Assembly: GCA_030770545.1 (NCBI GenBank)
Contig: CM061106.1
Span: 3,746,001-3,810,000 of the forward strand
From: Macropodus opercularis
Taxonomy: Eukaryota; Chordata; Actinopteri; Anabantiformes; Osphronemidae
Direction of reading: 5' to 3'
Length of the DNA: 64,000 nt
Part shown: positions 33,241-45,000 of the stretch, piece by piece
Layout: each line of letters starts with the position of its first letter
How positions within the stretch are numbered: the stretch's first letter is position 1
Program-made: the position numbers and the translations under genes
Notes under the pieces: model-generated
Database searches by the model: none
Told to the model about the DNA's origin: nothing
What the model saw: the letters and a program-made list of their open reading frames with translations, nothing else

Positions 33241-34838
33241 AAGTAGTAGATAGAAGAATAATAACACTAATCAGTTTTCAGTGTGTGGCTTGATCCAAAA
33301 GCAGATTTCAATTACAAATAAATACTAGTTTGCATACAACATAGATTTTCTAGATTTCTGGTGCATGGATCACAGTTTTCAACTTAAACTGACAGTCACC
33401 AAAGCCAACGTCTAAACGGATTCAATACAAAATAACAACAAGAGTCAGCACCTTAGTAGTCACAGCAAACGAGCTCACGTGGTTCTACAACAAGTTTTCT
33501 ACAGAAAATCTAGGAGCTCACAGAGTTTCTGCAAAGTAGAAACAGCTTAGATTTGTCTAAACCAGCTCAGTTCCTTTCATTTCTAGCTGGTTGGCTCCAA
33601 GCTACATATGTTACAGAATCCTTTCCAACTATCGCGCCTTATATACTGAATGTGCATAAGCAACCACACCTCTGATCGTGAGCCAGGCTCTGCCAGTCAT
33701 GACGCCTGCTCTTCCTGTGTCACACAGTAAACATGAAGCAGCCAATGGCTCCATTTTCTACTCCACCAGCTTTAAGAAGAAAAAATATATAAACATAACC
33801 ATATTTCTGAAAAACGTGAGACGTCTTCTGACGTCTTTAGGTGTAGTTATAGCTTTGTGAGATCAGATCGTTCTCTATTGATCCCACAGTGGGAAATTCA
33901 ATTTTCAACCATCTATTGCAAATGTCCTGGTGCATATAAGAAAAGTTTATCACTGAGTGAATATAAAGTAACCTCATACTGTTTTGTGGCCTTAGGGAAG
34001 AACTTGAATGCAGCGTTTGCAGCAAGCTGAGTGTAAACGAATTGGTTTTAGTCATGTGTATAACATTACATACATTTTACTGTTTTTTTGTATTTGTAAT
34101 TGAGTGAGACAGAGAAAACGATGACAGGACTATTCAACAATCACTGGTAGTAGACGAGCCTACGTTCCAACTGTCCTCATCTACCACTTAAACATCCTGT
34201 TTATCTTATTACATACCATAATAATTAAACGCTGGAAGTAACATTAGTATCATAAAACTTTCCTTCCTGGAGAAGCCAACTGTCCACCAAATATTATGAT
34301 GTTGTATCTTGGATGAAAATAAAAAAACATTGCACAACCACAAAATAATTTACTAACACAACACAATCTAATGTTATGGAGACGTCTGTATTTTAGCCTT
34401 AATACGAAGCGGATCCGTTTATGGTTCGTATCCACATGCACCAGGGAGAGAGGACCTGCACTGAGCAGCTTCTTCTTATTACACGTCCTCTTTGTGATGG
34501 GCGGGAAAGGACACCAGATACAGAGAGTCTTTCATCCTCACCCACTGGATGTGGCTGCCCATCGTTGTCAGTCGGCCCTTTAGTTTCAAAGAGTTCGTTT
34601 GGAGATGAGGAGGTGACTCAGGTAGACTCACATTTTGTCTTCAGCTCGTTTTATTGATGTCTGCGTTACTGCTGTTAATAATAAACTGTTGTTTCAGTAC
34701 AACGTGAACCCTGCAGTCCATCAGTACGTCAGCCTGTCTGAGCTCAGCCAGTCTCTACAGTCCAACTGGTCCTCAGAGTCTCTGAGTTCTCTGCTGCCGC
34801 CTGGTGGATCCAGTCTGACCAGATCTGAGATTAACCCT
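33241..34838. other. No gene recognised
   Basis: No domain on either strand. A LINE-type tail (TATTGATCCCACAGTGGGAAATTC) sits at about 33877-33900. Confidence 0.35.
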
Positions 34839-35390
34839 CGCGCAGCCTTCGTGGGGTCAAAATGAACCCACCATAAAGAAAAAAGGTGGGACAGAGAGAG
34901 AGAGAGCCCACCCGTCTTTTCTTATGAACAAGTATTGCTTTTACTGACGTCTAAATGTTCTACTTTCATGCATTTTACTTTCATGCAGAGAGCGAGCTTT
35001 GAAACGGGAGGTTTGGCCTTGAACCACTCACTCAAACTCCTGTGTGCGTGATTCTATTGTCGAGATAAACGTTACACTGTTCGATTTACGTTTTATGAGT
35101 CTGACAGTAAAGTGTGTTTTTTTTTTGATGAACAAGTCGTATGTTTTCATTCAGCCTGCTCCTTTATGATACTGTTCACTGTCCTTTTTGACGTGTGCTT
35201 GTGTGACTGTACACGACGCAATGAATCATCAGAAGAGCCTCTGAGGTCAGTTCATCTAGATAAAGCGTTTTTCGTGGTTTGTCATCTGTCTGTGGACATT
35301 TATCCAACTCTCATGTGTGGTTTTGAGCTTCAAAACCCACTCAAGGGTTGGATAGATCATAGCACACTTGGATGAGCCACTGAGAGTTTG
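34838..35390. mobile_element. piggyBac-like MITE, copy 1
   Basis: Starts TTAACCCTCGCGCAGCC. From there to about 35260 it is a near copy of 37902-38295, sharing TCTTTTCTTATGAACAAGTA, an AGCGAGCTTTGAAACGGGAG block and a GATAAACGTTACACTGTTC block. The TTAA target and CCCT start fit piggyBac-derived elements of fish. The right end is not clear. Confidence 0.5.
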
Positions 35391-36218
35391 TCATTACTTA
35401 ACACGTATGGTACATAACATATAGCGTTAGATGTCAGGGCATCAAATCATATAATTTCCCAATAAGTGGGGGGCGCTTTTATAACATTTAATACACGGTC
35501 CTGAAATGATCTGGACCAACGATGAAGATACACTGACGCTCATATAACGAATGATCAGAATCCTTGAATCCTTGAATGGCCATTGGTGGTGGAACAACTA
35601 AAGAACCAATAGGTTCCATGGTCATGGTTCTGAGGTTGTGCTAGACACGGTCAGTCTTGTATTCATTCTTTCTATTCATACTTTATACGACCCCTGTATG
35701 ATGATTTAAAAAATTGTTGGGCTTTTTATTGATAAAACCACAATTAATTACTGCTGTACCTTGTTATTATTAAACAAAAGCTTTTACTTGACATGACTCT
35801 GTCATGTTCATTCTAAAGTAAAGCCCTAATTACCCTAGTAAACCTAAACTGTACACATTATTGGTTGTTTTTTACATTTCATATAAATGTGTCTACTTTT
35901 CATTTGATGTCATATAAACGTTGTTTTAATTATTCATCAGATGTAGTCACAGGCTTTATAGTGTGCCAGAGCCAGACATACTGTACGTCCATAAACAAGT
36001 ATTATTTGTCAAATCTTTCACAGACAAACCTGTTTAGACAGTCTGTGTATCAGGCAGAAGTCTTGAGGTTGCGGTGAAGAGATAAACAGAAGAGTGTCTC
36101 CTGTTTATCTAGCAGTGGTGGATGTGTGGTCTACGGTTGCTACTGGTGGTTTTTTGGGGGGGTGACAGCAGTCACATGTCAAAACCTGGAAGTGAAAGTT
36201 AAAAACAGTCTCTTTCAG
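35391..36218. other. Upstream region of the CALHM6-like gene
   Basis: No coding domain seen. An acceptor-like CTCTTTCAG ends at 36218, ten bases before the CALHM start codon, so an untranslated first exon may lie in this stretch. Confidence 0.3.
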
Positions 36219-36227
36219 CAGCCAGGG

Positions 36228-37659
36228 ATGGACAAGTTTAACAAGTTGCTGAACGTTGCCAAACCACCGAGCAAACTTGGTTCGTGCTTCGGGGAGCAGC
36301 TCTTCTCCTCAGTGGTGTTCGAGTGTCCCTGCAGTGAGCTGAACTTCCTGTATGGCCTGGTGTTCTTGCTGGTGCCTGCTCTGGCTCTGTTGCTGCTGGG
36401 CTACATCCTGAATAAGAAGACATGGAAGCTGTGGACAGGGATGTGCCAACACAGGACCAAGCCGTGCACATTGAGAAAACTGGCAGCTGCTGGGGTGGCC
36501 CTTTTCCAGGTCCTTCCAGTTGGATAGCTGTGGCCCTGCTGAATGGTAACTACTATAAGTGTGCAATGACGGGGACCAATGTGAGCACCTTCAACAGGCA
36601 TCTGTGTGAGAAGATTAGCTCTCAGGCACAGTGTGAAAAGGAGCTGTACAGGTTTCCCTGTGAGAGAGAGAATATACTGAAGCCCGACAGACGGATGTTC
36701 TGCGCATGCTGACAGCTCAGTCTCAGGTCAGTGACGTGCTTTTAATTTCATCAGATCAAAGACAATCAATTCAACTTTAGTACGACTTTAGTTTATTGTG
36801 TGAATCATATTTTAGTGTAAAGGACGTTGTTGCAGTCGATGTGGAGCTAAGAGCCTTCACAACCAGGCAGTTAGTGTGAATCTCTACACCAACACAACCG
36901 TGACAGTTGGATATTAGGATGGTACATGGTCTGCTTATGTAGAGCTTTTCTACCTACTGGTACTTAAAAGTGTTTTAACACTGCGTCTCATTCAGAGTCA
37001 GAGTTAAATAAATAAGAAACACAAACACACACATTCAAGGACACTTCGGCCTGTGACTGGGGAGCCAGCGATCGATTGGGCGAAAGCTCTACTGAATGCA
37101 GTGTAGTTGTAGCCAATATATTAAATATCCATTAGATTTCTTTCATTTTTCAATTTACTGTGAGCAAGACATTTGAATTGATTGTAACACCGCTTTATCA
37201 CTGATCTGTTGTTGGTGACCACAGATTCTGGGTTGGCTGCTCATTGCGTCCATCATGTTGACCAGTCTGCTGCTGACCTGTCTGGCTCGATGCACTTCTC
37301 CCATCAGTTACCTACAGCTTCAGTTCTGGAAAGCCTATGTTCGGGAGGAGGGCGACCTGATGGACTCATGCACGATTCAACATGCCAAAGAGCTCGCAGA
37401 GAGAAACCTGACAAGCTTCTTTAAAGAGACACCACCTGTGAACTTCACCACCCCTTCCAATAAGGACTGGGAGAAGATCTCCTCCCTCTATAAGTTTAGC
37501 ACCAGAGACCAGTACTACAGCACCTTGCACCAGTATGTGGAGAACCACCATGTGGTTGATGATGGCATCGTTAGGATGGTCTCAGTCAAGTCAACCGAGA
37601 GCCTTAACAACAACCCTGCTGTTCTTACGTTTGTGGACGAAGGCCCAGCAACACTATAA
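36228..37659 (+). pseudogene. CALHM6-like channel gene with two frame breaks
   Basis: Calcium-homeostasis-modulator family, which forms large-pore ATP and ion channels in the plasma membrane. Exon 1 is 36228-36726 (start MDKFNKLL; donor GTCAGT) and exon 2 is 37225-37659 (acceptor ACCACAG, stop TAA). Exon 1 has the family marks FECPCSELNFLYGLVFLLVP, a first hydrophobic helix, then SSWIAVALLNGNYYKCA. Exon 2 has the last helix and CTSPISYLQLQFWK. Two frame breaks are visible: one base short near 36510-36525, and two bases extra in a GA run near 36662-36671. Exon 1 is 499 bp, and removing the net one-base excess gives 166 whole codons; with 144 codons of exon 2 the total is close to the usual CALHM6 length. 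It could be a recent pseudogene or hold sequence errors. Confidence 0.8.
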
Positions 37660-37837
37660 GACTTTATGAACCTTAAACCAGCGTGTTGTCGCTGAGCGGC
37701 AGCCTCAGGAATAATTTCCCTTATTCTTTGTGTAAAGTGGATTCGCTTTTGTTTTAAAGGCCCAATTTCAACTTGTTTCCTATGTCTGATTTTAGGGCAG
37801 AAGGTTTAAATAAATATTAGTTTGGTTATTATTATTA

Positions 37838-37905
37838 GTTAGTGGGAAATGGTCAGATAACAGAGGGTTTTGTGGGAGAACTTTTAAATTATCAAGTATG
37901 ATTAA
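37838..37905 (-). mobile_element. Small L2-type LINE scrap
   Basis: About 65 bases match 57955-58045 of the L2 element (AAATGGTCAGATAACAGAGG and GGGAGAACTTTTAAATTATC), with an internal deletion. It directly abuts the second piggyBac-like MITE. Confidence 0.55.
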
Positions 37906-38556
37906 CCCTCGTGCAGCCCACAATAAAAAAAAAAGTGGGAGAGAGAGAGAGATTCATCCATCTTTTCTTATGAACAAGTATTGCTTTTACTGACATCTAA
38001 ATGTTCTACTTTTACGCAGAGAGCGAGCTTTGAAACGGGAGGTTGGGCCTTGAACCACTCACTCAAACTCCTGTGTGCGTGATTCTTTTGTCGAGATAAA
38101 CGTTACACTGTTCCATTTACGTTTTATGAGTCTGACAGTAAAGTGTGTTTTTTTTATGAATAAGTCATATGTTTTCATTCAGCCTGCTCCTTTATGATCC
38201 GGTTCACCGTCCTTTTTGACGTGTGCTTGTGTGACTGTACATGGTGAAATGGTTGGAATCATCAGAAGAGCCTCTGAGGTCAGTTCATCTAGATCAGGGG
38301 TCGGCAACCTTCACCACACAAAGAGGCATTTGGACCCGTTTCCCACAGAAAAGAAAACACTGGGAGCCACAAAACCCTTTTGACATTTAATTTGAAATAA
38401 CACTACATGTAACAGGGTTTTTTTTTGCCTTTATGTATATTAGTCAATCAGCCACCCCACCGTAAAAAAGACGACAACACAAAAAGGGGGTGGGAGAGCG
38501 AAAAAGACAAGAGGGAGCCTGCCTGCAACCACACCTGAGTACTGCACAAGGGTTAA
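37902..38556. mobile_element. piggyBac-like MITE, copy 2, with nested hAT-like piece
   Basis: Bordered by TTAA on both sides (37902-37905, 38553-38556) with short inverted termini CCCTCGTGCAG and CTGCACAAGGG (one mismatch). A piece starting CAGGGGTCGGCAACC at 38296 looks like the end of a hAT-type element and marks where the similarity to copy 1 stops. A GA-rich microsatellite lies inside. Confidence 0.55.
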
Positions 38557-38657
38557 CTCTAGTGGGGTCACCCCACATGTAAAGTAAAAAAAAAAAAGGG
38601 GGGGGGGGGGACCATCAAAAGGGAAAAGAGAGAGAGAGATAGAGCCAGCCTGCCTGC

Positions 38658-38689
<32 letters not shown>

Positions 38690-39229
38690 TGGATTAGCGT
38701 GTTATCAGAAGACCCACACGTGTCACTGCTGGATGGCTGCAGCAGCATCTGAGGTCAGTTCAGCCAACTGGTCTTCTAGGTAAAGTGTGTGTGTGTATGT
38801 GTGTTACTACTACAGAAGCCTCTGAGATCAGTTCATCCAACTGTTAGATAAAACATGTTATCATCTGTCTGCAGTGTGGTTTTGAGCGTTCATAACATGA
38901 AACCCCACAGATAAAACCCATGAGGACGACCACACTATTCGCCATGGCCACTGTCTACCAGAGAAAAAGGAGAAGAAAAAAAACTACACCACCAAAAATA
39001 CATGGCTCAACACCATGAGTGAAAGTGTGTGTTTTTTCTTATGAACAAAGTGACGTGAATGACATTTATGGTTGGGGTTTTGACCCCAGAGGAAGGCCAC
39101 ACACCCATTACACTCAAACTCCTGTGTGGGGTGAACGGTTGGATAAACATGTCATCAGAAGACCAACAGGTTTAAAAGGACAAACAGAGGCTAGAAACCC
39201 AGTAGTTACATCACTGGCTCCCAGCTGAG
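38557..39229. other. Mosaic repeat DNA with (TC)n microsatellite
   Basis: Holds poly-A and poly-G runs (about 38587-38611), a (TC)n tract (about 38655-38683) and further pieces related to the piggyBac-like MITEs (for example around 38740-38930). No gene. Confidence 0.45.
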
Positions 39230-40385
39230 AGTGAGAGGAGCAGGAGTAAATGTTGTATATAGCAGCACTGATGTTACTGGAGAAATGGGTTCACACCAAA
39301 GAACAATCTCTCCCACGGTGTCTCTGACAGTGACGCCTCCATGGTTATTGCTGCAGGCGTCAGTTGATTTGTATCTTCTAGACAACAATCACCATCTGAA
39401 AGAGTCAGAGTATTCACCAGGGTGGAGGAAAGGCTTCAATCAGTGTACAAGGGTTATGTTGAGGTTTATACAGATAGAGTACACGAACAACAGGTTATGG
39501 ATTCATATTTCCAGCTTTTCAAATTTCTGTAAACCAAAGAACATCAGACCATCTCGTCGTGTACACAGTAGAACTGTTGGCCATTACAGCAGCTTTACAG
39601 TAGGTAGAACAAACCAAACCATTTAAAGTCATTATGTGCTCAGACTCCAGCTCAGCGTTAATATCTATTAAAACCTTTTGATCCCAAAGCAGACAGGATA
39701 TAGTCAATGAAATATATGAAACTCTGTTCAGAATACAAAAGTTAAAAATACCAGTTATCTTTATGTGGATACCAGCCCACACAGGAATAGAAGGGAATGA
39801 GAAGCTGACTCACTGGCAAAGGAAACAAGCAGGACGTTATCATGGACATTTCTCTTAGCAAAGCAGAAGCAAAATCCATAATTAAAAGTAAAATCTTCAG
39901 CAAATGGCAAAACAACTGGGACAAAGGGAAAACAGGCAGACATCTATATAACATCCAGAAGGAAGTGAGGAAGATGAGGCAACAGGAGGAAACACAAAGG
40001 AGAACAATGTAATATCACGGTTAAGACTCGGTCACACAAAACTGAATAAGTCACTGCACCGAACAGGGAAACACCAGACGGGTCTGTGTAGGTTCTGTAA
40101 ATCAGAGGAGTCAGTAGAACACGTGTTATGTCTCTGTCAAGCATAGAGGTCAGAGAGGGAGACATTGAGGAGATCACTGGAAGAACAGGAGACACAGGAT
40201 TAGATCTGAAACACAGACTCAGTCAATCAAGAAGATATAGAACATTACTGACATTTCTGAAAGACACAGGACTAATAGGTAGAGTGTAGTTGTTGTTTTT
40301 TTCTCACTATCCTGATCCACACTCCAGCATAGTAGGTGGCGGTAATGCACTTTATCACTGGATGCCACCCGCCATAGAACTAAAA
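39230..40385 (+). mobile_element. I-clade-like LINE 3' part with RNase H remnant
   Basis: The plus strand, with several frameshifts, shows CSDSSSALISIKT and then IFMWIPAHTGIEGNE, the core of the RNase H domain carried by I-type LINEs. A Cys-rich C-terminal segment (HRTGKHQTGLCRFCKSEESVEH, split here by frame) and a last frame to about 40289 follow. The 3' end at about 40325-40385 has the GTAGGTGGCGGTAATGC motif common to fish LINE tails. PLE sequence begins immediately after. Confidence 0.65.
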
Positions 40386-41644
40386 GAAGATGTTACATCA
40401 CTCTTTACCAGCATCCCCACCAGCGATGCTCTAACAGCTGTTAGGAAAAGACTGGAAGAGGACAGCACCCTCAGCACCAGAAGCAACCTCAACCCAGGTC
40501 AGATTTGTTCACTCCTGGACTTATGCCTTAACACCACATATTTCAGCTATAGAGGGGACTTCTACAGACAGAGGCATGGCTGCGCTATGGGCTCTCCTGT
40601 GTCACCTATTGTGGCCAACCTATATATGGAAGAAGTGGAGAAGAAAGCTCTCGACTCTTTCTCAGGAACAGCCCCAACCCATTGGTTCAGATATGTGGAT
40701 GACACCTGGGTGAAGATCAAGATCCAGGAGGTACAGACTTTCACAGACCACATAAATACAGTGGACAGCAACATCAGGTTCACCAGAGAAGACACCAAAA
40801 ACAACAGACTGGCCTTTCTGGACTGCGCAGTCATCAGAGGGAATGACGGCGGCTTGGAAATAGAAATATACAGGAAACCCACCCACACAGACCAATATCT
40901 TCTGTTTGACTCTCATCACCCCCTGCAGCACAAACTAGGAGTCATCAGGACCCTGAACCACAGAGCGGAGAACATTCCCACTTCCACTGTAGCCAAGAAG
41001 AAAGAGAACATGCATCTAAGGACAGCTCTCAGGACCTGTGGCCCCAGATGGGCCTTCAACAAGGCTGCGTCTCAACCCAGAACAAGGACAACAGAACAGC
41101 CTGACACCCAAAGCCAACGGAAGAATCTGGTCATTCCTTACATGGCCGGAGTGTCCGAAAAGCTTAAAAGGATTTTTAGAAACTACAACATACCGTCTAC
41201 TTCAAACCCACCAACACCCTCAGACAGAAGCTTGTGCATCCAAAGGACCCGACACCAAAACATAAGAGGAGCAACATAGTATATGCAGTTCAATGCAGTG
41301 AAGAGTGCTCGGAACTATACATTGGTGAAACCAAACAGCCATTACACAAGAGGATGAACCAGCATAGGAGGAACAACACATCAGGACCAGTATCTGCCGT
41401 GTATCTCCACTTAAAAGACAAAGGACACTCATTTGAAGACAATAACGTTCACATTCTGGACAGAGAAGACAGGTGGTTTGAACGAGGCGTCAGAGAAGCC
41501 GTACATGTCCAGGTAAACAGCCCCTCTCTCAACAGAGGTGGGGGCCTCAGACACAATTTGTCTCCCATTTACCATGCTGCCCTTTCAACTATGCCCAGGA
41601 AGATCAAGGCCACTTCACACGTCCCCCACAAAGGAGACACTTAA
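40386..41644 (+). pseudogene. Penelope-like RT/GIY-YIG coding region, frameshifted
   Basis: Encodes RT motif A, GCAMGSPVSPIVANLYME and YVDDTW. Near NYNIP the frame is lost by a single-base deletion compared with the copy at 24954-26330. The GIY-YIG part (IVYAVQC, then ELYIGET, ending KGDT) continues in the next frame. No functional protein expected. Confidence 0.85.
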
Positions 41645-41905
41645 CGACCCTGTAATGGTTGGAGGAGGAGTCACACCTACTCACTACCCTCACACCCCCC
41701 TCTGTTCGCATAACGAACCCATTCTTCACAGGTGTTAGGTGAAACCCAACTGGAGGATAAATTAGTGGTCTCCACCAACTTCCCACAGACTGAAGAAGCC
41801 ACCTGGATAGGTGGTGAAACGTTTCTACTAACTAGAAGAAGTCCAGTTGCCATGACTCAACCTTCAGACAACTTGACCTGGATGAATGAGAACCTTCACA
41901 GACAT
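40386..41905 (+). mobile_element. Penelope-like element, 5'-truncated copy
   Basis: From DVTSLFTSIP through the RT core (YVDD), GIY-YIG and 3' tail ending GAGAACCTTCACAGA near 41902, the same end as the left terminus of the inverted dimer. A one-base loss near 41192 splits the frame: RT and linker are read to 41279, and GIY-YIG is read in another frame to 41644. The 5' end is fused directly to the LINE tail. Confidence 0.85.
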
Positions 41906-41932
41906 AAACGAAGAAGAAGAAGAAGAAGAAGT
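41906..41932. repeat. (GAA)n microsatellite after Penelope tail
   Basis: A short GAA run directly follows the PLE 3' end. Penelope elements often sit next to such simple repeats. Confidence 0.75.
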
Positions 41933-41934
41933 TA

Positions 41935-42066
41935 TCGCGAGATTTACGCGTGAGATCACGTTGGTATTTGAGTCGTCGCGGGACTCTGTGAGATCTTGTT
42001 TCTTTGTGTCGCCTCGCGGTTACAGCCAGAGCCGAGATCTGTTGGATTTTATCGATCAGGACCAAA
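41935..42066 (+). promoter_or_regulatory. Likely 5' untranslated region and CpG-rich start of zinc-finger gene
   Basis: A local rise in CpG (TTATCGCGAG, TTTACGCGTG, GTCGTCGCGGG, CCTCGCGG) just before the start codon at 42067. It lies within 40 bases of the PLE end, so the transposon landed at the edge of this promoter region. No TATA box seen. Confidence 0.45.
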
Positions 42067-45000
42067 ATGGATCAACACCAGGTGGAAGTGAAAACACAGG
42101 ACGTGGACGTTAATCAAGACCAGTTGAAGAGCGACACGGAGCAGGACCCGAGTTTAACCGAGCAGGACCGATCCACTAGAATGAAGGAGCAGCAGGACAA
42201 CGACCACGATGGAGCCACAGACCAACAGGTCGGTGCTGATCAGTTCACCGCTAAAAGCGGCTCATAGCGACACTAAAAGCCTGAACATGAGCCTCAGGCT
42301 CCGTCTGTCACCAGAACAAAGTGGTTGGTGTCAAACCTAGGAAGCAGTTTAGTCTTTGTCGGGCTGCAGACGTGGTGGGAGCCAACATGGCGGCTTTTCC
42401 CCGATGCTTTAGTGAAAACCCAGCAAACGAGTGTGGCTGGAAAAGCTTTGACTAAACAGTGATGATCCCAGGAAACATTAGAACAGACGTCCAACGATGT
42501 AGCAGCGAAATCTGGTTGATGCAGCTTGAACAGGACAGAAAAGAAGAACGAGCTTCAACAAAGAGATAAATGTATCAGTTAAAACATGACGAAGCTCATT
42601 TAAATATCCAGGTCAGCGGAAAATGCTGAGTCACAGGATTGTTGTGCTTTTCTTCCCCTTTCACTGTTTGTAGGAAGCTCAGGTATGAATGGAGTTAATT
42701 TCTATCACAGGTCCTTCAAATGACTTAGTTCACCTGTTGACATGTCTCTAATGCTGCTATTCAGCAGTTTTGCTGTTTATGTAATATTAAATATTCACCA
42801 CAATAGAAATGATGAATAAATTCAAAGGAAAACCCAGTTTGTAGTGGGAGGCCCTGGTCTTGGAGGAGTTTGTGTATCTGGAGTTATTCTAGGTTATAGC
42901 TCTATAATTTCCATTTACAGTGCTGCTAGTATCTATATATATACAATTTAAATACAAATACAATAATAATAATAATGTTTTGCACAATATTGTGCTTTGC
43001 GTGAACATATGTACATTCCTGCACATTGTTTTTCAACTTCAGGTATTTATTCACTTTACATCTAATTATTATTTAATCAGAATCAGAAAGAATTTTATTG
43101 CCAAGTATGTTTTTGCATACAAGGAATTTGTTTTGGTGTCATAGCTGCCAGTATATAAGACAGCAATGACACATAGAACAATAAAAATAAGAAATGGATT
43201 GAATAATAAATATTAATGTTTATCTTAACCTGCTTCTGTTATTAATACCATCGTAATTTGATCCTTGTTGACATTATAGTGCAGCAGTAAAACACCTTTA
43301 CAGAGAAAGTAATTTGATGTCACAGAGGTCAGGGCTGTGTGAGTACAGTTAGTAGGTAGTTATGATGACTCGTCTAACGTAAAAGCACTTGACACACTTC
43401 ATATAATTGTATTTCACCTGGCACATACGACTAAAGTGATACCAAACCATGTCAACTCCCAGAATTCAATTCTGGTGTGTAGCTCCTAGATGTTTGTTTG
43501 TTTACTTCAAGTGTATTTCTATGTCCTTTAATCTCACATCTTTAGTGTTTTACAAAACAAATTTCTATCTTTTACTGACCAGCACTAACTACACTGGATT
43601 ACTGTACATAATAATAATAATACTAATAATAATAATGTGGTTAGTGTTACTATACATTGCAAAGTAATAATCCTGAGTTTTGTCATATTTCTATTTAACA
43701 TACGTCTCCCGTTAACCACTGGTCTGGTCTAAGGCAAAGTTGTTTCCTCTTATCTGTGATGGAAGAACAGACGCTACAACCTCTGTGTCCTTTCTTCTCC
43801 ACAGAGTCATCAACTGTAGCGACAACATTAATTGAGCTATATTTGTTAGCTGTATTTTCTTTAGGACGTTCAGATTTATTGCTCAGGTCAGTTTGAAAAC
43901 CCTCCAACTGTCCACAGCAACAACCTACTTTGTTGGTAAACTTCATACGTAGGCACTTGTACCTGTAAAGACTTGGCCATTCAATAAATCATAGTTGTAA
44001 TATTAACCTGTATGATGGGAAGATTGTTGTGCATTAATAACATTTATGACTGGAAACAATTTTTAGTCACCAAGTGTGTTGCTCACTGTCTTTCTCAAGA
44101 TCTTCTTGGCTTTGGACATTGCAGTAGGTGTAGGTGAGGAGTCAGACGTGGGCCACTCCATGTATGACAGTTTGTAATTTTCCATACCTGGACATGTACA
44201 TATTGTTTCTGTCTGGTTGTCAGGGCTCCAGTTTTTGTTGGCAGCATTGACTACTGTGTCTACAGCAAAGCTGGTTATGTCAGCTTTCCACACACACTAG
44301 ACAATATCCTCCTTCCAGATCTATTTGAACTGGATAGTGTTTGTGGACGACAGCATGACTCCCTTAGGTTTAAGATAATCTTCTGTATGAAGGTATCACG
44401 TGTTCTTGCTCTTCTTGGGGCATAATAAGCAAACTACTCATGTCATTCTTGTGTTTTCTTAACTTTTTCCCTTCACTCCCAGACAGTGTTTTTAATACTG
44501 CAGGTGTTGGTACCTCATCCCAGCAACCTGAGTTCAACACAGATGAAGTGTCCTTGGAAGTTTAGATTGGAGACTGTCTGCAATTACACGTCTGCTCTGA
44601 TTGGCCTCCTCTTTAATTGTTCCTTGTAGTGTATGACTGTCTTTCCCTGGAAGTGAACATCTGCCTGTTGTCTCATTTTGCAACACACCTGTGACATTAA
44701 TAGGACAGACATCGAAAGTTCAGGTTCCTGAGCAGACAAACGGGCGTTTTTGTCTGAATGCCCAGAGACTTGACACTGTCTTATGAAGGCAAAGCTGCAA
44801 AACTGATAAATACTTTGAATCCCTTTTGATATAACATTTGTCTGTTGTAGAGTTTTAAATTGTTGCTTTTCCTCTTTCTGTCTCAGTTTCCTCCATTAAT
44901 TTTGTGGAATGAAGAAATATCTTTGGCATTTGGTCAGTTTATGGATGAAGTGGGTCTAATTAGATTCATTATCCACTGAAGATGTGGCTCCACTAGCTGC

